A stretch of DNA of 64,000 nucleotides, taken from NCBI RefSeq assembly GCF_017813335.1, contig NZ_JAGIYY010000013.1:1-64000 (forward strand), read 5' to 3'. Origin of the DNA: Tianweitania sediminis. GTDB lineage: Bacteria; Pseudomonadota; Alphaproteobacteria; Rhizobiales; Rhizobiaceae. The notes under the pieces are model-generated. The model ran no database searches and had not been told where the DNA came from. It saw nothing but the letters and a program-made list of their open reading frames with translations. Positions 26,097 through 35,491 of this stretch are shown here, in pieces. How positions within the stretch are numbered: position 1 is the stretch's first letter; each line of letters starts with the position of its first letter. The translations under genes and the position numbers were made by a program.

Positions 26097-27296
26097 ATGA
26101 CTGATCAACTCAACGGCGGAACCGACGCAGCCGACGACCACGCGCTGTTCGACGCCTTGCGGAAGCAGGTCGCACGCGCAATCGGAGGTCAGCCGTTCTG
26201 GGCTGAACGACTGGCCGGAATCAACCCGGAGATGCTCCAGAACCGTGATGCGCTGGGTAGCGTGCCGGTGCTGCGCAAGTCCGACCTTGCAGCCCTGCAG
26301 GCGCAAACACCGCCTTTTGGCGGCCTGACCGCAACGCCCGCTGGTGACCTGGCGCGGCTCTTCATGTCGCCCGGACCGATCTTTGATCCAGAAGGGCATG
26401 GCAGGGATTGGTGGGGTGGCGCGCTCGCTTTGGCTGCCGCGGGTGTGGAGAAGGGCGACATCGCGCTCAACACCTTTTCCTACCACCTGACGCCTGCCGG
26501 CGCGATGTTTGAAACCGCGGCGCATGCGCTCGGCTGCGCAGTGATTCCCGCAGGGCCCGGCAACACGGCCGACCAGTTGGTTGCCATCGGCCAGTTTCGG
26601 CCAACCGTCTATGTCGGCACGCCGGACTTCCTGAAGATCCTGCTCGACAAGGCTGCGGAAGCTGAAATCGATACGAACTCATTCCGCTGTGCCATTGTGT
26701 CCGGGGCGGCCCTGCCACCGTCCCTGCGTGCGGATCTGCAAGGCCGTGGCCTCAAGGTTGTGCAGTGCTATGGCACCGCCGATCTCGGCATCGTCGCCTA
26801 CGAGGACGGTGGTGAAGGCATGGCGGTCAACGACGGCGTGATCCTGGAAATCGTCCGGCCCGGCACGGGCGAGCCGCTGCCGGATGGCGACGTCGGCGAG
26901 ATCGTCGTGACGCGGCTCAACCGCGACTATCCATTGATCCGCTTCGCCACCGGCGACATGTCACGCACCCTGCCAGCCGGTGCCGACAAGCGCCGGCGCA
27001 TCGCCGGCTGGATGGGACGCGCTGACCAGGCAACCAAGGTCAAGGGCATGTTCGTGAGGCCCGAACAGATCGCCGTTCTTCGCAAGCGCCTTGGTGTGGA
27101 TGGCGCCCTGCGCCTCGTGGTGACCCGACACGCGGAACAGGACAGCATGGTCCTGAAGATAGAGCATCATGACGCCCAGCTTGCTGGAGAGGCCAGCGAC
27201 AAGCTGATGGAAATCACCAAGTTGAAGGGACAAGTGGAAATCGTTCCGCCGGGTTCGCTACCGAAGGACGGCAAGGTTATTTCCGACGAACGCTGA
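26097..27296 (+). CDS. PaaK-like AMP-binding protein lacking the P-loop
   Basis: A protein of 399 residues, shorter than phenylacetate-CoA ligases (about 430). It keeps CYGTADLGIVAYE (like the A5 motif), RFATGDMSR, and GRADQATKVKGMFVRPEQI with the hinge, and ends LPKDGKVISDER with the A10 lysine. Where the family has SSGTTGxP it reads MSPGPIFDPEG, so the phosphate-binding loop is not canonical. Either it uses a variant loop or it does not adenylate. It closes the operon with the Liv transporter and may act on the imported acid together with the ligase at 18934. Confidence 0.8.
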   Translation: MTDQLNGGTDAADDHALFDALRKQVARAIGGQPFWAERLAGINPEMLQNRDALGSVPVLRKSDLAALQAQTPPFGGLTATPAGDLARLFMSPGPIFDPEGHGRDWWGGALALAAAGVEKGDIALNTFSYHLTPAGAMFETAAHALGCAVIPAGPGNTADQLVAIGQFRPTVYVGTPDFLKILLDKAAEAEIDTNSFRCAIVSGAALPPSLRADLQGRGLKVVQCYGTADLGIVAYEDGGEGMAVNDGVILEIVRPGTGEPLPDGDVGEIVVTRLNRDYPLIRFATGDMSRTLPAGADKRRRIAGWMGRADQATKVKGMFVRPEQIAVLRKRLGVDGALRLVVTRHAEQDSMVLKIEHHDAQLAGEASDKLMEITKLKGQVEIVPPGSLPKDGKVISDER

Positions 27297-27308
27297 GGCC
27301 CTGCCCTG

Positions 27309-28241
27309 CTATCGTGCCTGCTTCGCCTTCAAGCGGTACCATCCCGCCAACAAGAACGGGGTCAGGTACATCGGGATCTGGAAACAGCCGATAAACAAAA
27401 GAAGATCGTCCGCGGTGGACGGCGGCAAGACGCTGAGAAACAGGGCCAGGTTTCGATTTCCGGCGACAATGCCCACCGCGGGGGCGGCATCCGGATCCCG
27501 CCTGGCCATCATCGTGCTCGCAGCAAGCTGAAGCGGCACGTTCAAAGCGAAGGCGGCCATGAGCGCTGCCCCAAGCGCAAGGGGGTTGTCCAGCAGCGCA
27601 GGTCCGATTGCGGACATCAGCCCGATCACCACCAGCCCCATCAAGAGCGCGGCGAGAGCGTCCATGGTGACGAAGGCTGGCTCGCTTCGCTGAACGATTT
27701 TGAAGTGGCGAAGCGCAAGGGCAGCGCCACCAACCACGGCGATCAGCGCCAGAAGCTGGAGCGCCGCACGGCCCACTGCCAGCGGGCTGCCAAACGCTGG
27801 CATGACGAAGAACACGGGGAGCACCGTCAACGGCAACAAAGCGGTGCCTATCACCAGCTGGCGCAGTGCCGGTGCCGGATTGCCGCCAACCATCAACGCG
27901 AGGTTCGGGCTGCCGGTGATCGGCGCTGCGGCCAGGGCTAAGACTGCGCCTGTTGCCAGGGGGTGGGCCAGCACACCGGCCGCGGCAAACAAGGCCGCCG
28001 CCGCAAGCGGCAGCACGAGTTGCAGAACAAGGGTGAGGCCGATCGCGCGGTGCAAGCCTTTCAACCCGGCTGCGAGACCTTCCGGTCCCAAGCGCAACAC
28101 GGCCAGAAAAAGCAGGCCCAGGATCATGGGCGCGATCAGGGGCCGCAGAACCGCCGCCAATCCCGGCAGCAGAATCCCCGCGATCAGCCCGGCAACAAGC
28201 AGCAGCCGCCCGTTGCGCGCAAGGAAGGCAAGAACCGACAC
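27309..28241 (-). CDS. BASS-like (bile acid:sodium symporter superfamily) membrane carrier
   Basis: A protein of 310 residues with about nine or ten hydrophobic helices and almost no soluble part. It shows BASS-type crossover segments, ALAAAPITGSPNLALMVGGN and GIVAGNRNLALFLSVL, with the conserved G-N-R-N element. Family members are sodium-coupled carriers of organic anions. It is convergent with the ligase-like gene and lies 3 bp downstream of the MarR gene, in the same direction as the TRAP transporter, so it may move a related organic acid. Direction of transport is not predictable. Confidence 0.75.
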   Translation of the reverse strand: MSVLAFLARNGRLLLVAGLIAGILLPGLAAVLRPLIAPMILGLLFLAVLRLGPEGLAAGLKGLHRAIGLTLVLQLVLPLAAAALFAAAGVLAHPLATGAVLALAAAPITGSPNLALMVGGNPAPALRQLVIGTALLPLTVLPVFFVMPAFGSPLAVGRAALQLLALIAVVGGAALALRHFKIVQRSEPAFVTMDALAALLMGLVVIGLMSAIGPALLDNPLALGAALMAAFALNVPLQLAASTMMARRDPDAAPAVGIVAGNRNLALFLSVLPPSTADDLLLFIGCFQIPMYLTPFLLAGWYRLKAKQAR

Positions 28242-28244
28242 GCC

Positions 28245-28787
28245 CTACAAGGGCGCCGCCGCGCGGGCAGCCTGGTCATAAACCCCGGACACGGCACGCA
28301 GCATCGCCGCAAGCTGCGACATCTCCGCTGGATGATGCCCGAGTTGCCGAACCGCCTGCACCACCAGCGCTTCGCGAACCTCGCCGTAGCGTTGGCACAG
28401 TCGGGCCCCCTTTTGCGTGATGGCGACCGTTTTTTCCTTGCCGGTGCGGCCCGACGTCACGAGGCCCTGCTCCACAAGCTTCTTGATCGCGTAATTGGCT
28501 AGATGCGTGTCGCCGATGTTGAGCATGAGGCAGATGTCGGCAAGGGTTTTCGGCCGGTCCCGGTGGTTCACGAGATGCACGATCAGCACCTCGAGCGGCG
28601 ACATGGCAGGCCCGCCTGCGGCCGTCATGCAGCGCACGATCCAGCGCTGAAATGCGTTGTTGGCCATGGTCAGCGCGAACTCGACTTCGGACAACGCCGG
28701 CAGACTGGACTTGGCCAAATGAGCCGAGGAAACAATCGGCCCCACCGAGGCCACGGTCAGTTGCTCATCATCGTGCTTGGAAGCCAT
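28245..28787 (-). CDS. MarR-family winged-helix regulator
   Basis: A protein of 180 residues. A helical N-terminus is followed by a winged helix: TLADICLMLNIGDTHLANYAIKKL is the recognition helix region and GRTGKEKTVAITQKG the wing. This is the MarR fold of the kind annotated as winged helix DNA-binding protein near TRAP or hydantoinase genes. The ATG overlaps the dctM end by 31 bp; a GTG eleven codons in would avoid this. Inference: it represses the TRAP/oxoprolinase unit, binding the inverted repeats at 31712-31769, and is released by the substrate. Confidence 0.82.
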   Translation of the reverse strand: MASKHDDEQLTVASVGPIVSSAHLAKSSLPALSEVEFALTMANNAFQRWIVRCMTAAGGPAMSPLEVLIVHLVNHRDRPKTLADICLMLNIGDTHLANYAIKKLVEQGLVTSGRTGKEKTVAITQKGARLCQRYGEVREALVVQAVRQLGHHPAEMSQLAAMLRAVSGVYDQAARAAAPL

Positions 28788-30061
28788 AGGGCAATACCCG
28801 GAAAAACCGTGAGAATAGCGGTGGCAAGCACCAGCAGGAGAAAGAACGGCAGGGCGTAATACGCGATCTGGAAGATGTTGCGTCCAGTGATCGACTGGAT
28901 CACGAACAGGTTAAAGCCCACCGGCGGCGTGATCTGGCTCATTTCCACGACAAGCACAAGGAAGATGCCGAACCAGATGGGGTCGATGCCTGCTGCGAGC
29001 ACCATCGGCAGGATCACCGAAGTCGTCAGCACCACGATGGAAATGCCGTCGAGGAAGCAGCCGATGACGATAAAGAACACCATCAGCACCGCGAGCAACG
29101 CATATTGGGAAAAGCCCTGTTCGCCGATCCAGGATGCCAGCGTCCGCGGGATGCCGGTGAACCCCATCGCCACCGTCAGGAACGAGGCCCCGGCCAGGAT
29201 AAAGGCGATCATGCAGCTTGTGATGGCCGCGCCCCGCAACGACGTCACGAAGCCCTCCCGGTCCAGACCGCCGCTAAAGCCCGCGATGGCCATGGCACCG
29301 GCAACGCCGATCACGGCCGCCTCCGTGGGAGACGCAAAGCCGGCATAGATGGAGCCGATCACTGCCACGATCAAAAGCAGCGTCGGGAGGAGGAGCTTCA
29401 GCGCCTCGAAGCGCTCTTTCCAGGTCGGCGCCGGTTCGGGTTCGGGCATGCGCCCCTTGTTGAGCAGCGCCCAGATCATGATGTAGCCGCTGAACAGAAC
29501 GGCCAGCAGAATGCCCGGACCGATCCCGGCCAGAAACAAGCGCGCGATGCTCTGTTCGGTTGCCGCGCCATAAACGATCATGATGATCGAGGGCGGGATC
29601 AAAAAGCCGAACGTGCCGGAGCCGGCAAGGGTGCCGATCGCGATCCGCGGGTCATAGCCGCGACGCTGGAGTTCCGGCAGCGACATCTGTCCGACCGTTG
29701 CGGTTGTTGCCGCAGACGAACCGGACACGCAGGCAAACAGGCCGCAACCGAAAACATTCACATGCAGGAGACGCCCGGGCAATCGGCGGGTGAAGGGAGC
29801 AAGTCCTTCAAACATGTCGGACGACAGGCGCGAGCGGAACAGGATTTCGCCCATCCAGATGAACATGGGCAGTGCGGTCAGGTCCCAGCTGTTCATGGAG
29901 CCCCAGACCCGGCGGGCAAACACGGATGCAACAGGGGCGGAGGTGGCAACCTCCATGGCAACAAGCCCGACGGCCAGCAGCGCGAAGCCAACCCAAAGCC
30001 CGGCCAAGAGCAGCCCGAAAAGAACAACAACGAGAACAAGGGAAAGAACGCCGATCTCCAT
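28757..30061 (-). CDS. dctM: TRAP transporter large permease (DctM)
   Basis: A protein of 434 residues from the ATG at 30061. It begins MEIGVLSLVLVVVLFGLLLAG and has the twelve-helix DctM layout, with GTLAGSGTFGFLIPPSIIMIVYG in the first scoop and QITPPVGFNLFVI in the second. Together with the small DctQ protein it imports an organic acid using a sodium gradient. It begins one base after dctQ stops. Its 3' end overlaps the MarR gene, so the regulator, the carrier and the transporter are one transcription unit. Confidence 0.95.
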   Translation of the reverse strand: MEIGVLSLVLVVVLFGLLLAGLWVGFALLAVGLVAMEVATSAPVASVFARRVWGSMNSWDLTALPMFIWMGEILFRSRLSSDMFEGLAPFTRRLPGRLLHVNVFGCGLFACVSGSSAATTATVGQMSLPELQRRGYDPRIAIGTLAGSGTFGFLIPPSIIMIVYGAATEQSIARLFLAGIGPGILLAVLFSGYIMIWALLNKGRMPEPEPAPTWKERFEALKLLLPTLLLIVAVIGSIYAGFASPTEAAVIGVAGAMAIAGFSGGLDREGFVTSLRGAAITSCMIAFILAGASFLTVAMGFTGIPRTLASWIGEQGFSQYALLAVLMVFFIVIGCFLDGISIVVLTTSVILPMVLAAGIDPIWFGIFLVLVVEMSQITPPVGFNLFVIQSITGRNIFQIAYYALPFFLLLVLATAILTVFPGIALWLPSTMMSN

Positions 30062-30062
30062 G

Positions 30063-30623
30063 TCAGTGCCCTCCCGTACCCGCTTCGCGCGTGCGCTCCA
30101 CATGCCGGAACGCCGGCTCCCCGCTGCGCAGCAGCGCAACAAGTTCGTCTAAAAGGGCCACGGCAAAGATCACGACCCCGAGCGACATGATCGCCTGCGG
30201 CACCCAAAGAGGAATGGCGATGATCCCGTAAGACACCGAGCCGCGCTGAAAAGAAGCGATCGCCTGAACCCCAAGCGCCCAGGCGGCGAAGGCGGCCAGG
30301 CTTAGCGCCACAAGAAGCACAAGGCCCGTGGCGACCTTGTCTCCGACCGGACCAAGAAAGCGCAGAAGCAGCGTCACCCGCACATGCCCGGCGGCGCGCA
30401 GAGCAGCAGGAAGCGCCAGAAACGCGGAGGCCACGAACAAAAAGGCTCCGATCTCCGCAAGCGACGGAATGATGAAGCCGTAGCGGGGCCAGCCAAGCAT
30501 CACCAGAAGGCTGTCAACAACGCGCGCCAGAACCTGGATGAAGACAAAAATGGCGATGAGGATCATCGACAGGCAAGCGCCCAGAAGGGCGACGCCATAA
30601 AGAGCATCGAGTGCCTTGCGCAT
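30063..30623 (-). CDS. dctQ: TRAP transporter small permease (DctQ)
   Basis: A protein of 186 residues from the ATG at 30623 (MRKALDALYGVALLG); an upstream in-frame extension is rejected because it runs through the hairpin at 30646-30672. It has four membrane helices with the DctQ pattern EIGAFLFVASAFLALPAALRAAGHVRVTLL. The short soluble tail ends RTREAGTGGH. DctQ is the membrane anchor partner of DctM. Confidence 0.93.
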   Translation of the reverse strand: MRKALDALYGVALLGACLSMILIAIFVFIQVLARVVDSLLVMLGWPRYGFIIPSLAEIGAFLFVASAFLALPAALRAAGHVRVTLLLRFLGPVGDKVATGLVLLVALSLAAFAAWALGVQAIASFQRGSVSYGIIAIPLWVPQAIMSLGVVIFAVALLDELVALLRSGEPAFRHVERTREAGTGGH

Positions 30624-30645
30624 GGAGAATGGATCCCGAAGCAGA

Positions 30646-30672
30646 AACGGGCGGGTTTGGCACCCGCCCGTT
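30646..30672 (-). terminator. Hairpin between dctP and dctQ
   Basis: AACGGGCGGGT and ACCCGCCCGTT form a perfect 11-bp stem with a 5-base loop, directly after the dctP stop. On the minus strand it is followed by TTTCTGC. It probably ends part of the transcripts, giving more binding protein than permease. Confidence 0.7.
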
Positions 30673-30679
30673 GTTTGCT

Positions 30680-31660
30680 TTACTGGTTGCGGTAGGCTTG
30701 GACCACGGACTTGCCGGTTTCTCCGGCCGACGCTTCCCATTCCTGCGTCATCGTTTCGCCGATTTCCGCCAGCTTCGCCGACAGCGCCTCCGAAGGCTCG
30801 GAGATCGTCATCCCGCCTTCCTTGAGCTCGGCGATCTTGGCGGACGTTTCATCGCGCGACATCTGCCAGCCGCGTTCTTCTGCAGCGGCAGCAGCTTCCT
30901 GGATCGCTGTGCGTTCTTCGTCGCTCAACGCTTCGAAGGCTTCTGTGTTGACCACAACAATGTTCTTCGGGAGCCAGGCCTGAGTGTCGATGTAGTGCGA
31001 CGTGAAATCCCAGGCCTTTGCATTGGCACCGGTGGATGGCGAGGTGATCATGGCTTCCACGCGACCGGTGGAGAACGCGGTCGGAACGTCGGTTTCCTCG
31101 ACCTGGGTCGGCGTTGCGCCGAGCAGCTGGGCAAGCCGTTCCGTCGCAACGTTGTAGGCACGGAAGTTCAGGCCCTGCATCTGGGCGGGATCGGTGACCT
31201 CCTTGCGCAGGTAAAGGCTCTGCCCCGGCCACGGAACCGCATAAAGCACCGTCAGGCCCTGTTCGGCGAGCTTCGCCGAAACGGCTTCACGCGACGCCTT
31301 CCAGAGCTTTTCTGCTTCTTCATAGGAGGAAGCCAGGAACGGAATGGAGTCGAGCGCGAAGATCGGATCTTCGTTGGCGAGGCGCGACAGGAGGAATTCC
31401 CCGATCGGCACCAGGCCGTCGCGCACGGCATCGCGGATTTCGGCATGACCGAACAGCGAATTGGCGGAATGCACGGTGATCGTCAGGTTGCCGTTTGTTG
31501 CTTCGCTCACATCCTGGGCGAACTGCTTGATGTTCTGCGTATGGAAGATGCCGTCGCCATAAGGTGTCGGCATGTCCCAGTTGGTTTGAGCGAAAGCCGA
31601 TGTGGTGACGATCGTGGCCAGGGCAGCGCCCATAACAGCGGCGCGGTGGAAGATCTTCAT
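30680..31660 (-). CDS. dctP: TRAP transporter substrate-binding protein (DctP)
   Basis: A protein of 326 residues with a Sec signal peptide (RAAVMGAALATIVTTSAFAQT). The mature part has the DctP fold with the conserved binding helix and the GLNFRAYNVATERLAQLLGATP segment, in which the Arg binds the substrate carboxylate. LDSIPFLASSYEEAEKLW and VEAMITSPSTGA match the usual blocks. It captures an organic acid in the periplasm. Its promoter is shared with the oxoprolinase gene, so 5-oxoproline or a hydantoin-derived acid is a possible ligand; this is an inference from context. Confidence 0.94.
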   Translation of the reverse strand: MKIFHRAAVMGAALATIVTTSAFAQTNWDMPTPYGDGIFHTQNIKQFAQDVSEATNGNLTITVHSANSLFGHAEIRDAVRDGLVPIGEFLLSRLANEDPIFALDSIPFLASSYEEAEKLWKASREAVSAKLAEQGLTVLYAVPWPGQSLYLRKEVTDPAQMQGLNFRAYNVATERLAQLLGATPTQVEETDVPTAFSTGRVEAMITSPSTGANAKAWDFTSHYIDTQAWLPKNIVVVNTEAFEALSDEERTAIQEAAAAAEERGWQMSRDETSAKIAELKEGGMTISEPSEALSAKLAEIGETMTQEWEASAGETGKSVVQAYRNQ

Positions 31661-31711
31661 GGTGAAATCCCTCTTTCCAGTTTCGAACCTTGTTGTTCAG
31701 TCCGTGGCGTG

Positions 31712-31735
31712 TTGACGCCGTTCCCTGAGCGTCAA
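31712..31735. promoter_or_regulatory. Inverted repeat TTGACG-N12-CGTCAA, candidate operator 1
   Basis: TTGACG at 31712-31717 and CGTCAA at 31730-31735 form a perfect dyad in the 168-bp divergent region between dctP and the oxoprolinase gene. The same half-sites recur at 31744-31769, suggesting a regulator that binds both. Confidence 0.5.
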
Positions 31736-31743
31736 ACTGAACC

Positions 31744-31769
31744 TTGACGTCTCGTTTGCATTTCGTCAA
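31744..31769. promoter_or_regulatory. Inverted repeat TTGACG-N14-CGTCAA, candidate operator 2
   Basis: TTGACG at 31744-31749 and CGTCAA at 31764-31769 form a second dyad with the same half-sites. A separate palindrome, GTCTGAAACAGAC (31782-31794), lies just downstream, before the oxoprolinase start. MarR (28245-28787) is the nearest candidate protein. Confidence 0.5.
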
Positions 31770-31828
31770 CAATTTGTCAGCGTCTGAAACAGACAACACG
31801 GCGCAAAGGCGCAATCGGGAGAGCGGAT

Positions 31829-34800
31829 ATGGCGGGAACTCAGCAGTCGTCGGCGGCTTTATGGGATTTCTGGATCGACCGCGGCGGCACGTTCACCGAT
31901 GTGATCGGCCGTGCGCCGGACGGGTCGCTGCATCCGCTGAAGCTGCTGTCCGAAAATGCCGAAGCCTATGAGGACGCGGCGATCGAAGGCATTCGCCGGC
32001 TGGTCGGCGCTCAGTCCAGTGCCGACTTGCCCAATGCGTCGATCGGCACCGTGCGCATGGGAACGACCGTCGCCACAAATGCGCTGCTCGAGCGCAAGGG
32101 CGAAAGGACTCTGCTTCTGATCACACGCGGCTTCCGCGACCAGCTGCGCATCGCTTATCAGGCGCGGCCAGACATCTTTGCCAAGGAGATCGTCCTTCCC
32201 GAACAGCTTTATGAGCGTGTCGAGGAAGTGAACGAGCGCCTGATGGCGGACGGCTCTGTGGAGCGCGCGATCGAGTTGGACAGCCTGCGCCCCGCGCTTG
32301 AACAAGCGAAGGCTGACGGCATCGGTGCGGTGGCGATCGTGCTGATGCATTCCTGGCAGAACCCGGCGCATGAAGCAGCACTCGCCGAGCTCGTACGCGC
32401 AGTCGGCTTCGAGCAGGTGTCGGTGAGCCATGAGGTTTCGCCGCTAATCAAGCTGGTTGGACGTGGCGACACGGCCGTGGTGGACGCCTACCTTTCGCCG
32501 ATCCTCGGCCGCTATGTTTCGCGCGTGGCGCGCATTCTCGGCGCAACGCCTGCGGGCGAGCCGGGGCCGACCCTCCAGTTCATGATGTCGTCAGGCGGCC
32601 TCACCGCCGCTGACCGTTTCCGCGGCAAGGACGCGATCCTGTCCGGCCCGGCGGGCGGCGTGGTCGGCATGGTGCGCACGGCCGAGCAGGCTGGCTTCGA
32701 GCGCGTGATCGGCTTTGATATGGGGGGCACCTCCACCGACGTCGCCCACTCGGCCGGCGAATACGAACGCGCCTTCGATACGGAAGTGGCAGGCGTGCGC
32801 ATCCGCGCGCCGATGATGCGCATTCACACGGTGGCGGCAGGTGGTGGCTCGATCCTTCATGCCGAGCCTGGCCGCTTCCGCGTGGGTCCGGATTCGGCCG
32901 GCGCCCACCCAGGGCCTGCCTGCTATCGTCGCGGCGGTCCGCTGACTGTGACCGATGCGAATGTCATGCTCGGCAAGCTCAATCCCGAGTTCTTCCCGGC
33001 AATCTTCGGCCCGAACCAGGACCAGCCGCTGGACCGCGAAAAGGTTGCGGCGAAGTTCGCTGAAATTGCGGAAACGGTCGGCGAAGGCCGTTCGGCCGAA
33101 CAGGTGGCGGAAGGCTTCCTGAAGATTGCCGTGGAAAACATGGCGAACGCCATCAAGAAGATCTCTGTCCAGCGCGGTTATGACGTCACGCGCTATCTGC
33201 TGAACTCCTTTGGCGGCGCAGGCGGACAACATGCCTGCCTCGTGGCCGACGCGCTCGGGATGGAGCACATCCTGATGCACCCGATGTCCGGGCTGCTTTC
33301 AGCCTATGGCATGGGTCTCGCCACAGTTACCGCCAGCCGTCAGCAGGGTCTGATGCAGCCGCTGGCGGAAGAAAGCCGGGCGGCGATGACGTCGCTCCAG
33401 GACGAGTTGACCGCATCCGTGCTGCGCGAACTCGCCGAACAAGGGCTGCCGCGAGAGGCGCTCGACACCCGCACGAAGCTGCACCTGCGTTATGCAGGCA
33501 CGGACACCACGCTCGACGTCACCTTCGACGGCGATATGGCGGCGGTGCGTGAGACCTTCGAAGCCATGCACAAAGCGCAGTTCGGCTTCACCACGCCGGA
33601 CAAGCCGGTCACAATCGAAGCTGTTGAAGTGGAAGGCTGGCAGCGCAACACGGATGCGATGGCGGAGCAGGCTGGCGAAGCGGCAAGTCGGGACGCCTCC
33701 ACCGATCGGACCGTCGATATCTACTCAGGCGGCGAATGGCGCAAGGCGGGTGTTTACCGCCGCGAAGGGATGCAGGCGGGCGACACCGTGCGTGGCCCTG
33801 CCCTGATCATCGAACCCAACCAGACGATCGTGGTGGAACCGGGCTGGACAGCCAAGCTGACATCAGCCGACAACATCGTCCTGAACCGTCACGAGAAGAT
33901 GGCGCGCACGCAGGCGATCGGCACCAAACAGGCCGATCCCATCCTGCTGGAAGTGTTCAACAACCTGTTCATGAACATCGCCGAACAGATGGGGGTGGCG
34001 CTGCAAAACACGGCCCACTCCGTCAACATCAAGGAGCGGCTCGACTTCTCCTGCGCCGTGTTCGACCAGACTGGGGCACTGGTTGCCAACGCGCCGCACA
34101 TGCCGGTTCATCTCGGCTCCATGGATCGCTCTGTGGAAACGATCATCCGCCTCAACGAAGGAGCGATCCGCCCGGGCGACGTTTTCGCGCTCAACGCGCC
34201 TTATAATGGCGGCACGCACCTGCCGGACATCACGGTGGTGAGCCCTGTTTTCGACGACACCGGCAAGGAGATCCTGTTCTGGGTGGCGTCGCGCGGCCAC
34301 CATGCCGATGTCGGCGGAACGGCACCGGGCTCCATGACCCCGCTCGCCACCACCGTGGACGAGGAAGGCGTGCTGATCGACAATTTCCGCCTCGTTGCGG
34401 AGGGCCAGTTCCGGGAAAAGGAACTGCACGCGCTCCTGACGGATCACCTCTACCCCGCCCGCAATCCCTATCAGAACATCGCGGACCTGAAGGCGCAGAT
34501 TGCCGCCAACGAGCGCGGCGCGGCCGAGCTTCGCCGCATGGTGGACGAGTTCGGGCTTGAAGTCGTTCAGGCCTATATGAGCCATGTGCAGGACAATGCG
34601 GCGGAAGAAGTCGCGCGCCTCGTCGGTCGCCTGGAGGATGCGGAATACAGCTACCCAACCGACACCGGCCAAGTGATCAAGGTCAAGATCAGCGTGGATC
34701 GCGAAGCACGCACGGCGACGGTCGATTTCACCGGCACCTCGGATGCAATCGAAAACAACTTCAACGCGCCCGAACCGGTGGCCCGTGCCGCCGTGCTCTA

Positions 34801-35476
34801 CTGCTTCCGCGTGATGGTAGAAGCGCCGATCCCGATGAATGCCGGCTGCCTGAGGCCGATCCACATCATCATTCCCGAAGGCTCGATGCTGAAGCCGGCT
34901 TATCCGCGCGCGGTGGTAGCGGGCAATGTGGAAACGTCGCAGCACGTGACCAACGCGATCTTCGGAGCACTGGGCGCTATCGCAAACAGCCAGGGGACGA
35001 TGAACAATCTGACCTTCGGCAACAATGAATACCAGTATTACGAAACGATCTGCTCGGGCTCCCCGGCAGGCACGATGAACAACGGGCGCGGCTTTGCCGG
35101 CACTTCGGGCGTGCATGTTCACATGACGAATTCACGCCTCACGGATCCGGAAATCTTGGAAATGCGTTTTCCTGTGGTGGTGGAGAATTTTGGCTTGCGC
35201 CAGAGTTCGGGTGGCAAGGGCAAGTTCGCAGCCGGCGATGGCACGACCCGTACGCTGCGCTTCTTGACCGACATGGATTGCGCCATCCTGTCTTCGCATC
35301 GCAGCGTCCCTCCACGGGGTCTCGCCGGCGGGGGCGATGGGGAACTCGGCCGCACCGAGGTGCGTCGCCTCGATGGCCGGACCGAAATCCTCAAGGGCTG
35401 TGATCAGACGACGCTCCAAGCCGGTGAAGCCGTAACGGTGATTACGCCGACCGCCGGTGGCTACGGCGAAGCCTGA
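31829..35476 (+). CDS. Fused 5-oxoprolinase/hydantoinase (HyuA-HyuB)
   Basis: A protein of 1215 residues, the full length of ATP-dependent 5-oxoprolinase. Residues 1 to about 690 form the HyuA-like half, with the nucleotide-fold start [13 protein letters not shown] and [12 protein letters not shown]. From about 692 ([13 protein letters not shown]) to the end is the HyuB-like half, with [16 protein letters not shown] and [11 protein letters not shown]. These enzymes open 5-oxoproline to glutamate or act on hydantoins. Fused single chains are typical of true 5-oxoprolinase, but the substrate cannot be fixed from sequence. A purine-rich GGGAGAGCGGAT precedes the ATG. It diverges from the DctPQM transporter. 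Confidence 0.92.
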   Translation: MAGTQQSSAALWDFWIDRGGTFTDVIGRAPDGSLHPLKLLSENAEAYEDAAIEGIRRLVGAQSSADLPNASIGTVRMGTTVATNALLERKGERTLLLITRGFRDQLRIAYQARPDIFAKEIVLPEQLYERVEEVNERLMADGSVERAIELDSLRPALEQAKADGIGAVAIVLMHSWQNPAHEAALAELVRAVGFEQVSVSHEVSPLIKLVGRGDTAVVDAYLSPILGRYVSRVARILGATPAGEPGPTLQFMMSSGGLTAADRFRGKDAILSGPAGGVVGMVRTAEQAGFERVIGFDMGGTSTDVAHSAGEYERAFDTEVAGVRIRAPMMRIHTVAAGGGSILHAEPGRFRVGPDSAGAHPGPACYRRGGPLTVTDANVMLGKLNPEFFPAIFGPNQDQPLDREKVAAKFAEIAETVGEGRSAEQVAEGFLKIAVENMANAIKKISVQRGYDVTRYLLNSFGGAGGQHACLVADALGMEHILMHPMSGLLSAYGMGLATVTASRQQGLMQPLAEESRAAMTSLQDELTASVLRELAEQGLPREALDTRTKLHLRYAGTDTTLDVTFDGDMAAVRETFEAMHKAQFGFTTPDKPVTIEAVEVEGWQRNTDAMAEQAGEAASRDASTDRTVDIYSGGEWRKAGVYRREGMQAGDTVRGPALIIEPNQTIVVEPGWTAKLTSADNIVLNRHEKMARTQAIGTKQADPILLEVFNNLFMNIAEQMGVALQNTAHSVNIKERLDFSCAVFDQTGALVANAPHMPVHLGSMDRSVETIIRLNEGAIRPGDVFALNAPYNGGTHLPDITVVSPVFDDTGKEILFWVASRGHHADVGGTAPGSMTPLATTVDEEGVLIDNFRLVAEGQFREKELHALLTDHLYPARNPYQNIADLKAQIAANERGAAELRRMVDEFGLEVVQAYMSHVQDNAAEEVARLVGRLEDAEYSYPTDTGQVIKVKISVDREARTATVDFTGTSDAIENNFNAPEPVARAAVLYCFRVMVEAPIPMNAGCLRPIHIIIPEGSMLKPAYPRAVVAGNVETSQHVTNAIFGALGAIANSQGTMNNLTFGNNEYQYYETICSGSPAGTMNNGRGFAGTSGVHVHMTNSRLTDPEILEMRFPVVVENFGLRQSSGGKGKFAAGDGTTRTLRFLTDMDCAILSSHRSVPPRGLAGGGDGELGRTEVRRLDGRTEILKGCDQTTLQAGEAVTVITPTAGGYGEA

Positions 35477-35491
35477 CGCCAGACCGCAAGG

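Noticed and set aside
30063-30740. DctQ start at 30740
   Set aside because: This would translate through the intercistronic hairpin and overlap dctP; MRKAL at 30623 fits DctQ proteins.
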